A stretch of DNA of 64,000 bases from Branchiostoma floridae (Eukaryota > Chordata > Leptocardii > Amphioxiformes > Branchiostomatidae): the NCBI RefSeq assembly GCF_000003815.2, contig NC_049990.1:20598015-20662014 (forward strand). The letters run 5' to 3'. Both the position numbers and the translations under genes were made by a program. The notes under the pieces were generated by a model. That model did no database searches. It saw nothing but the letters and a program-made list of their open reading frames with translations, and was not told where the DNA came from. Shown piece by piece: positions 32,915 to 43,400 of this stretch. How positions within the stretch are numbered: the first letter of the stretch is position 1; each line of letters begins with the position of its first letter.

Positions 32915-33235
32915 GACTTCACTGCCGCAGCCTCTCGCCGTTCTTTCAGCGTCGGCAGAGGAGGCAACTCTCGTCTTCCCCCAGTGAGACGATACGAAGC
33001 ACTCTCCGTTGTACTCTTTAAATTTGTCTCTCCTGCTCCTTACTACACCCTACTAGTAGTACGTGCCCATATTCGAGCACAGGTCTGATAAGTGTGACGT
33101 ACACCAGGTAACCTGGACCAAATCCACAACACTAGTGCCCTGTTTTGTAAGGAGCCTAAGATAATGAAGCCTACGAGAGGCCTTCGTGACCATGGGTGTC
33201 ACTTGGTCATTAAACCTCAAGTATCTATACAATAT
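32915..33235 (-). pseudogene. LINE reverse transcriptase C-terminal relic
   Basis: The minus-strand translation gives a piece like LRFNDQVTPMVTKASRRLHYLRLLTKQGTSVVDLVQV, then after a frameshift VYVTLIRPVLEYGHVL and, further on, QRRVLRIVSLGEDES. This order is typical of the thumb and C-terminal region of CR1/Jockey-like LINE polymerases. At least two frameshifts and in-frame stops make it a dead fragment. It sits next to the third assembly gap. Confidence 0.7.
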
Positions 33236-33284
33236 AAACCCCAAACTTTGGGCTGCTCAACCCATGGCACCTGATGTCCCCCTA

Positions 33285-33384
33285 NNNNNNNNNNNNNNNN
33301 NNNNNNNNNNNNNNNNNNNNNNNNNNNNNNNNNNNNNNNNNNNNNNNNNNNNNNNNNNNNNNNNNNNNNNNNNNNNNNNNNNNN
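33285..33384. other. Assembly gap (100 N)
   Basis: Standard-length run of N. All open frames that cross it are meaningless. Confidence 0.97.
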
Positions 33385-33599
33385 TGTATTTTTCTTGTAT
33401 ATAGCAGCACGATTTCCTTGCCAAAGTTGCATTCAGCAATTTTCATCAATGATTAAAAAAAATGTTGGGAGGAAAAGTTATCTTCGTTGTGCAAAAAGCA
33501 AGTATGCCATGTTAACTTAAACCATGTGTAGTGCACTACTACCTTTTGTATCTATATGCCTGTACTTAGCCCTATAGGGCATGAATGTGCAATAAAGGC

Positions 33600-33640
<41 letters not shown>
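33600..33640. repeat. (TTA)n microsatellite
   Basis: About 13 TTA triplets, 40 bases. Confidence 0.95.
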
Positions 33641-34029
33641 TGATGACATCCGCTGAGAACCCAAAAAAAGTGGTGCGAAATAAAGTTTGACCAAAAATAA
33701 AGTTGCCTTCATTATGAGTGGTCTGAGGAAGGTTGATCATTTTAAGACCGAACACACAGAATACAAACGATAAATTCCCCATTATTGTTATTTCACAGCA
33801 TCTTCGACCGAATTTTCCATGACATTTTCTAATATTTGATTTTGCAATCCACATTGCATATATTTGGTTATTTTGAAGCTGCTTTCTGCGATTTATAGTG
33901 TGGTTGAAAACTTTCATTTTTATTTTTGGAAATGGCCGAAAATTGATGCGCGCGCGGATGTCATTCATATATTCAAATCACTGACATGGCCTTATGATAT
34001 ATACATAGCTGAGGAAACTCCACAAAGAA

Positions 34030-34101
34030 AAACGTACTCTGTAATTACCTTCGCCAAGAAGGTTATATTTACCTCCGCCAAGAAGGTTATATTTTGGGTA
34101 G

Positions 34102-34145
<44 letters not shown>

Positions 34146-34993
34146 AGACCACCATAACTCGAGAACGCCTGGCTGGATTGTATTGATATTCGGTGTGTGT
34201 GTAGGTATTGATGAGACCTGGAAACGATTAGATTTGAGGCCACCTAGCGGCCTGGGAAGGTACTGCAGCGGAACTTCCTGGTTTGATATCTCGAGTTCTG
34301 AACATGCTGCGGCTTTGATTTTTTAATTGTAGACGGCTCTTGATGCCAAGAGTTAGTGGTATAGGTTTTGGTCCCCTAGCGGCTTGTTTTGGAACTGCAG
34401 GGCAGGTTTAGTGCCAGACTTTGAAAGCGAATAACTCATGAAGGGGCTGACAGATTGTTATGATTTTTGGTATGTAGATAGCTTTAGTGATGCTTCACAT
34501 AATTACGCATTAATTATGCAATTTGGTATCTAATTTGCATAATTAATTAGAAAATCATGTATATACGCTAAGTTCTATCATAGGACCATTGCAACATGTG
34601 ACATTTGTAACTAAGAAGGAGAAGAATATTGATAGATATATATTATGCAAAATAAGGACCTAATTTGCATAATTAATGAGAAAATGCTATAATGTCATTG
34701 TGGTAAATGATGGAAACTTCTTATGGGAAGTTATGGACAGGTGAACATCGTTGAACATTAATTATGCAAATGGGTCCTCATTTGCATAAATTATTAGGAA
34801 ATGCGATAAAAGCCTTCTTTCTTAACATAGATGTGTACCTCTGTTGTTTGGTGGAGGAGATGATCAAGTAATATAATTTATGCAAATGAGAACCTTATTT
34901 GCATAATTAAGGAAACACACAATTAAGACAGCAGTTGCAAAGGCTAGGATCATTTGGCGAAGGTATGGGGTCGTGGAGCTCTAGTTTGGGTAG

Positions 34994-35029
<36 letters not shown>

Positions 35030-35875
35030 AGACCAGCATAACGCCTGGCTGGATTGTATTGATATCTAGTGTTTGCGCAGGTCTTGATGAGACCTAAAAA
35101 CGATTAGATTTTGGGCCCCCTAGCGGCCTGGGAAGGTACTGCAGCGGAACTTCCTGGTTTGATATCTCAAGTTCTGAACATGCTGCGGCTATGATTTTTT
35201 AGTGGTAGACAGCTGTTGATGCCAAGAGTAAGTGGTAAAGGTTTGGGCCCCCTAGCGGTTTGTTTTGGAACTGCAGGGCAGGTTTAGTGTCAGACTTTGA
35301 AAGGGAATAACTCAAGAAGGGGTTGACGGATTGTTATGATTTTTGGTATGTAGATAGCTTTAGTGATGCTTCACATAATAACTTATTAATTATGCAAATT
35401 TGTATCTAATTTGCATAATTAGTTAGGAAATCATGCATACACGCTAAGTTCTATTATAGGACCATTGCTACATGTGACATTTGTAACTAAGAAGAGAAGA
35501 ATATTGATAGATATATATTATGCAAAATAAAGACCTAATTTGCATAATTAATGAGAAAATGCTATAATGTCATTGTGGTAAATGATGGGAACTTCTTACT
35601 TGTAGCATTTGGAAGTTATGGACAGGTGAACATCGTTAAACATTAATTATGCAAATGAGGTCCTCATTTGCATTAATCATCAGACAATGCGATAAAAGCC
35701 TTCTTTCTTAACATATAGATGTGTACGTCTGTTGTTTGGTGGAGGAGATGATCAAGTTATATAATTCATGCAAATGAGAATCTTTTTGCGTAATTATTGA
35801 AACACAATTAACACAGCAGTTGTAAAGGCTAGGATCATTTGGCGAAGGTATGGGGTCGTGGAACTCTAGTTAAAA
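34030..35875. repeat. Two direct copies of a 0.9-kb repeat
   Basis: Both copies (about 34060-34985 and 34985-35870) begin TTTGGGTAGCGTTTGTGTGTG and run through GCCTGGCTGGATTGTATTGA, CCTAGCGGCCTGGGAAGGTA, ACTGCAGGGCAGGTTTAGTG, repeated TTTGCATAATTA boxes, and end GGCGAAGGTATGGGGTCGTG. They contain (GT)n runs near the start. No coding frame is seen. Diverged TTATGCAAAT-rich relatives appear at 37890-38170 and 46760-46860. Confidence 0.75.
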
Positions 35876-36078
35876 GTTCGGAGATACGGGGATTTACTTT
35901 CGCGGTAGCGGGAAAATGAAGATTTCGCGGTGGTTTAAGTTCGCGGTAGCGCCATATAGCCTGTAGTATCATGCTACATGTATAATGGGAAACGTTCGCG
36001 GTGGTTTTAAGTTCGCGGTAAAGTGGCCACCGCGAAAACCGCGAATATAAAACCATCGCGAACATCTCTGCATTTACT
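35875..36078. mobile_element. TTCGCGG-type MITE, copy 1
   Basis: Multiple TTCGCGGT(A/G)G on the left pair with ACCGCGAA on the right (GTTCGCGGTGGTTTTAAGTT; CCACCGCGAAAACCGCGAAT), ending near TGCATTTAC. Further copies are at 44196-44412, 48168-48380 and 60100-60277. Confidence 0.75.
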
Positions 36079-37417
36079 TTATTCTGTGGAGTTGCCTAAG
36101 CTTATGTATACGGGGACTTTCAGGTTGGTAATTTACAGACCTTTCACGTATGAAAAACCGACGTGACACACGTCATATGTTCAGCAGACGTCACCCAATA
36201 TCTATACAATGACTGCGTCATCGGGTGCCTATTCGACCTTTGACCCGTAGTCAGCTGCTCGAACTTTACGTGAACCTGGACTCGTCGTGCAGAGATATCG
36301 GTTTGTGCGTTTCTTTGTCGTTTTCTTTGAGCCTGTTGATTTTTGTCCTGCACAGACTCTATTGCACAAGTGTTCAGAATATTGACTGGGCTCACGCTAA
36401 CGTGAATATAACTTACAGAGTGGCCGGGGCTCGAAATACTGTCTGCATGTGAACCCAAAATTGGAGCTGTGTACACAATTATTTTCTGTGGATGCACAGG
36501 GTGCATCCAAATATTTTCTTAGGTTTATGTATGTAAAGATATCAAAGTATACTAGTATACATCATATTCTTGACATCTAAGTATTAGAAAGATAATAAGA
36601 TAATAAAATTGTCTGTCATGGTACTTGTTTAAGCTTTTGATAGCTTGTTTGTAACTAAGTTTATTAAGTTATTAATTTGGTGCACCCAATTATTTAAGTA
36701 ATCTCTAAAATGAATTTCGAGCCCTGCTTATCTATACATAAGTAAGAGTGATATCAGACACCCCGAGCCCAAAAATGCATTTAGCTTTGACGGGTGCGTT
36801 TTTATAGTTGACTAAGGCTTAGGGAAGTAAGTTTAACCAAGGACGCTGATATAACGTCCTTGGTTTAACTGTTACTGTTTTCCTATGTGTCCTCTATTAG
36901 TTTTGTGATTCCGATGATCATCTTTGACATATTACCAAGAATTACTGATAAGGTTTTAATGCAAATTCATGCCTATGGGGCTCAATTCCAGATGAACAAA
37001 ATCAAATACATGAAGTGATTAAAAATAGGTAAATAATCATATGAAGCTTAACTGATTGTATGTATATACTGAATATAGCACTACTATAGCGGGGTTTGAC
37101 TTCTTTGAAAACAGTTAACAATGAAATATCCCACATTTTCTATCATGATAGATTGATTCAGTGATCTTAACAGGAAGTGTGTCTTTTGTGTTTTTTTTTA
37201 GCAATGAAAAGTTTGGTATGATTTCAGACACTCTTTCGAATAGTGTGTTTCTTTCAGCATCGAATCGGGGACATTCAGAGATGAACATTGTGAATCATTT
37301 TCCACGGCATTTGTGGGCCAATGATTAATACAAAATCTGTCGCTCAGTATATGCATACTCGGAACTGTGAAGGTGCTTCACATGTACGTGGCAATGACTT
37401 ACCTAATTTGTTCCAGG
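36079..37417. other. Stretch before the first oxygenase, no gene recognised
   Basis: AT-rich sequence with no homology that I can read. A splice acceptor (TTTGTTCCAG, ending at 37416) abuts the start codon of the next gene, so a 5' untranslated exon may lie somewhere here. Confidence 0.5.
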
Positions 37418-40400
37418 ATGGACACGCAGGAACATGGGCCCATCCCCATCAATTGGGATGCTGATCTAGAGGACCACAGAACCAGCCACATCCCCATCCT
37501 AGACTTCTCCTCCTACAGCCTACTGAAGGGAGCTGTGGATGAGGATGAGCTGCAGCCGCTGGCTACACAGCTGGTCCAGGCTTTCTCCACTGTGGGGTTT
37601 GTTTACCTGTGTAACCACGGGATACCCGCAGCTCTGGTGAGGACATGTTTCAGAGATCATCATCATACCTGTGTGAAATATTTAACGTTTTCTCGAAATA
37701 TGTTGTTTGATTGTACAGTAGAAGCCAGTTAATTGCACAATGGATAATTGCACACTTCATTTAATTGCACAAAATCCTAAAATCCTGTGGTGGTGCGGTC
37801 CAGCTTAATTGTTTTGTTGTACAATTCGGATAAGTCCACTACATCCACTGGCAAATGGGGTGTGCAATTAAGCAGCTTCTACTGTATCTCATCAGATATG
37901 TAAATGAGGTCACAATTAGCATATGCCATAAGTCCATTGAATGTCTCCTCCACCCAAGATACAGATAATTATGTTGCAATCCTTTGACAGGAAGCTGTTA
38001 TAACGTTTCTTCAGTAATTATGCAAATGACATCTCTATTTACATAATGTGGTGATATTCACCTTTAATTGAATGATAAATGCCACAAGTAGGAAATTACA
38101 TGTATCATTGTGGAATCTATGGAATTATTAGTATTTTTTATCAATGATGCAAATGAGGGTTGAATTTAGCAGGGAAAGACAATTGTAGTATTCAAAGTAC
38201 AGGGAAAAAATTTTTAAACATGAAACAAAATTTTCCAGTCTTGCTAAGTAACCATTTTCTACTGTCACATTGCTTTGCAGGTCTCCAGGACTTTTGAGAT
38301 AGCAGACAAGTTCTTTGCCTTACCGGAAGAAGTGAAGACGAAGTTCTCCCGACCCCCAGACAAGAGCCATGGATGGGTGTGCTTGGAGAGAGAACGGTAT
38401 CTGGAGATTATGCTTTGTGCTGTCTTTGCTTGTACTCTCAAAGCAGAGGTTATGCTTGGGCTGTTTTTTTATGTTTTTGTTGGCGTTTTTATCGTTCTTT
38501 CTATTTTGTACCATTTTGTTGATATCTCGCTGCCTAAAAACCATAAAAAAACAGCCGGAGCCTAACCTCTGTCTGGAGAGTAGTCTTTTGTATCATTATG
38601 ACTTGGGTTAATTATCTGGCAATGTTTAACTATGTAAGGATATAAAAAAAAGAATGTGGCATCACGTAACGGTAGGATGCTTGGTTCAAAGCCCAGAGGT
38701 CCTGGGTTAGAGTTCCCTGATTTGCATCAACATTGTACCCCAGGGAAAGGCACTTTACACAAATCTCTTCACTTCTCTCAAGGAGGTTTTGACCTCCTTG
38801 CTTCACTCAGGTGAAAATGGGATGTCCCTTGAATAGGATGGCACATTATGACATATGACCACTTAAGATGAGACTGGGTATGTTTTGTTGGCTACAATCA
38901 TTGACCATCAATTTCTAATGCAATTGTAGAATGGGTAAGAACTTCAACCATAATGCATATTGACCTGACTTCTACTTTGTGTTGTTTCTGTAAAAACTTG
39001 CAGAAAAAAATTCAATGCTGCAAGTGAATTTTAAAAGCTTTTGTTTGTTTCTATACACTACAGGGTGACCATGGAAAGGCCTGGGGACCTAAAAGAAGCT
39101 TTTAATGTGAGGCCTCCACATGCCACAGAAAAGGTATTTCCTTTTGACATAACTCAATAGTTATCATATTAATACTAGCTTTATGCTTTTATTTTAGTGA
39201 ACCCTTTTATGACCATATGTATCGTAATACTCTCCTTGGCCATAGCACCCCCATGAAACTCCTTTTCCGCCGTACCCTAAAAATCTCGCCGTACCCGCTG
39301 AAAAATCTCGCCGTACCCGCTAGGCTCCGCTGTACCCGCTAAAAAACATCGCCGTACCCTAAAAATCTCGCCGTACCCGTCCCTATCCGCCGTACAGAAC
39401 AGCCGACACCGCTCGGCCACAGGGCATACTCACACGAAAGTCGCATCTAAAAGCCCTTCACGGCAATGATGCACGGTCTCACATAGCCTCATGCTCTGGG
39501 AAACATTCCTGGCCACCTCTCTGCCCAGTGGCGTTGTACAAATCGCGCCCAATATTGAGAGCACTTCGGAAAACTGTGGTGAGAAGCGGTCTGTAGAGAA
39601 GCAGAGATCCCGCGTAACCCGGAAGTGACAATCGTCTGTGGTGATAAGTTTGATGTTAAAAAAAAAAAAAAAAAAAAAGCCAGCCGGCACCTAACCTCTG
39701 CTTGGAAAGTAGCACAAACATGCAATTTGTACACAATCGCAGATATTCCATTATCAGTTCAGTCACCCTCACACCTGAGTCACCACCACAAATGAGTGCA
39801 GATAGAGATCCCCACCACCAGTAAATACATATGACTCTCCCACCACCAGTGAACACATGTGAAGATCCCCAACACTATTGAACAAAGGTGAAGATCCCCC
39901 AACACCAGTGATAAATATGAAGATCCCCCAACACCAGTGAAGACATGTGAAGATCCACCACCACCAGTGAACACAGGTGAAGATCCCCCAACACCAGTTA
40001 ATATTCAGTAATGAAGATCCCCCAACACCAGCAAATATTCAGTAACATATCGGATCCCCCAACACCAGTGAACACAGGTGAAGATCCACCACCACCAGTG
40101 AACACAGGTGAAGATCCCCCAACACCAGTAAATATTCAGTAACATATGAAGACCCCCCAACACCAGTAAATATTCAGTAACATATGAAGACCCCCCAACA
40201 CCAGTAAATATTCAGTAACATATGAAGATCCCCCAACACCAGTGAAGGCATGTGAAGATCCACCACCACCAGTGAATACAGGTGAAGATCCCTCACAGCA
40301 TACAGAAGGCCAGAACAGTTCTAAGTGCAAAATTTACAGATGAGCTTTCTTTATTCATTTGCTTCTGTACAATTGTATTGTACAATACATTTGTATTGAG

Positions 40401-43400
40401 AACATTAGAGAAAATTTATCTAACGTTACATTTCTTAATTACTTACTTATATTTTTAGATCTGCATATACGTGTACTACATATTCGGTTGCACCTTTTGT
40501 ACAAATCAACAGTCTATGTATGCATACTAAGATAATTAATAGCCTGCTTCTTCGCTATTAGCACCAAAAAACACCATATTGAGTGACATCTGGCTTCCCA
40601 TTCTGTTGTGTTGTTGAGGACATCCTGCCCCTTCATCATCTTCTCCAGAAATTCTCCAGAAGATCTAAATAAAAATAGAAATAAAATGGTCTCTATCATT
40701 ATCATAAAGCATAAGAAGTCATCATTTAGATATCTACAACACACAGGTGCCCTGTAGTAAAATCATACTAGCAACTGAGTCCAACTTTAACCTCATCATA
40801 GAAGAGTTGCTAATGAGTGTATGGTACTTAGACATATTTCAGACAAGAATGTTTTTAATATGCACAGACTACTTGTTTCCATTACCAGATCCTAGATTTC
40901 CTTTCCATTCTTACAATATAAAGTCCTACTAGGTTTAAATCTGCAGGAGAATTACAGATACTGAAATATAGCAAGAATGAATGCATTGGATTTAAAGAAA
41001 ACTGGTTTAGCAGTAACTACTCAACTAAACTCATTCAGCAGGAACCAGAACTGAAACATATCATAACCACAGTACCATACAAAGTATTGCTTTATCTCAA
41101 CTTTTCAGCGTTATTGCTTTTGCTGCAACACTACATTAGATGTCATTGTGCAGATGAAACAATGATTCTGTATCATATTCTGACAACATATGATGTGTAT
41201 TAAGTCCAGCTGGACAGATAACTTGTTATAAGTAATGTTACCTCATGCAGATGTCTATATCATCCCACTCATATTCCTCTGACTCTGTGGAGCTAAACTT
41301 TGATGGAGGAGCCCTGAGAGTGAAACATAAGCAGCAATAAGGTTACATTGTATAAGATGCCAAGTAATAAGATATCTGTAAATAAATCATTTTATATAAT
41401 CACTGCTTTACTGCACCATTTGCTTCCAAAGGTTAAATGACTTTAACTCTTACTATAATGAGGACTTGGAAAAATCAACAAAAATGAATATAATGGGTTG
41501 CTACATTGTCTCATACACTTCTCCTTATACAGATTCATTGTCATAATCATCAACCTCCACTTCCACACTTAAAATGGGTTATAACTTATACGTTAAATTT
41601 AATCCCTGCAATAGGAATTGACACATCAAACGTTGCAGGAACTCCCTAGCCGGAGAGTGAACTATTAAAGAGGGCAGGAATAAAAGGGACACGCCATATC
41701 AGTACAATACAATGAACGAAATTGTGAAATAAGTAACGTTACTTACTTGTCTACTGACTTCGTTCCTTTCGAAGCGTGCTCATGATGCTGATGCGAAGCT
41801 CACTTCCGGGTTCCTCCGGCCCTACAGACCGCTTCTCACCACAGTTTTCCCACAGTGTTCTCAATATTGGGCGCGATTTGTACAACGCCACTGGGCAGAG
41901 AGGTGACCAGGAATGTTTCCCAGAGCATAGGCTATATGAGACCGTGTGTCGTTGCCGTGAAGGGTTTTTAGATGCGACTTTCGTGTGAGTATGCCCTGTG
42001 GCCGAGCGGTGTCGGCTGTTTTGTACGGCGGATAGGGACGGGTACGGCGATATTTTTAGGGTACAGCGATATTTTTTAGTGGGTACGGCGGAGCCTAGCG
42101 GGTACGGCGAGATTTTTCAGCGGGTACGGCGAGATTTTTAGGGTACGGCGGAAAAGGAGTTTCATGGGGGTGATAGAAATATAACAAATCCCACTCTACA
42201 ATAGAAAATTCAAAATTTTTAGCACATCAATCCTATAAGTTGGTAAACTCTGGTACTTGAAGGCATGACTTTACTTCATAACAAATTCCCACTCTACAAT
42301 GGAAAATTCAAAATTTTTAACACATCAATCCTATAAGTTGGTAAACTCTGGTACTTGAAGGCATGACTTTACTTCATAACAAATCCCACTCTACAATGGA
42401 AAATTCAAAATTTTTAACACATCAATCCTATATAAGTTGGTAAACTCTGGTACTTGAAGGCATGACTTTACTTCATAACAAATCCCACTCTACAATGGAA
42501 AATTCAAAATTTTTAACACATCAATCCTATAAGTTGGTAAACTCTGGTACTTGAAGGCATGACTTTACTTCATAACAAATCCCACTCTACAGTAGAAAAT
42601 TCAAAATTTTTAACACATCAATCCTATAAGTTGGTAAACTCTGGTACTTGAAGGCATGACTTAACGTCTATGTTGTTTGCAGCTGTGGCCGAGTCAGGAG
42701 GTGCCAGAGTTCGAGCCGGCGGCCCTGCAGCTGTATGACAAATGTCGTCAGCTCAGTCTCAGGATTATAGAGCTGATGGCCAGGGGACTCAACATTAAGG
42801 TCTGTCTTAAGTGTATGTTTGTCTTCTTTACCAAGCCCCAACTAACCATTGCATGTTGGTGTAATGAAAGCTGACTAACATTTATTATGAATTGATTGGT
42901 ATACTATAAGCTGTAGTAGCCCATAGTGTAATGGCAAGGTGGATAAAAGACCTATAGTTGTATTAGGGAATGATAACTTCTTTGAAGATCCGATGATCAT
43001 CTTTGAACTTCAAGACTGACATTAAAAATACAGTGGGAGAATAAAGAATTACTGTGCTATGAATTGCAAAACTAGATATAATTTAAATGCAAGGCATTAT
43101 CAGGTTGAGAAGGATGTCTGGAGGCTTTTGTGTTTGCAGAAACTATTTCCAAACTGCAGAACAAAAATCAAAATTTTGACGTTCTGCAATATTGCAGAAC
43201 ACTGGAAGAAAGTATTTCGACCACTGTGATTGGATACAAAAGAAAACAAATAGGGAACATGGTTTTATTTGTAAAATGTACATTCTTCATATCTACCTGA
43301 ACTTTCTTCATCTCTACCTGAACTTTTATCCTTCAACATGTAACATGCTTTTAGTCTTTATATTCAATATCTTTAGAATATGCTGTGTTTTCCATATCAG

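Noticed and set aside
33992-34243. His/Thr-rich minus-strand frame
   Set aside because: It is the translation of the (GT)n microsatellite.
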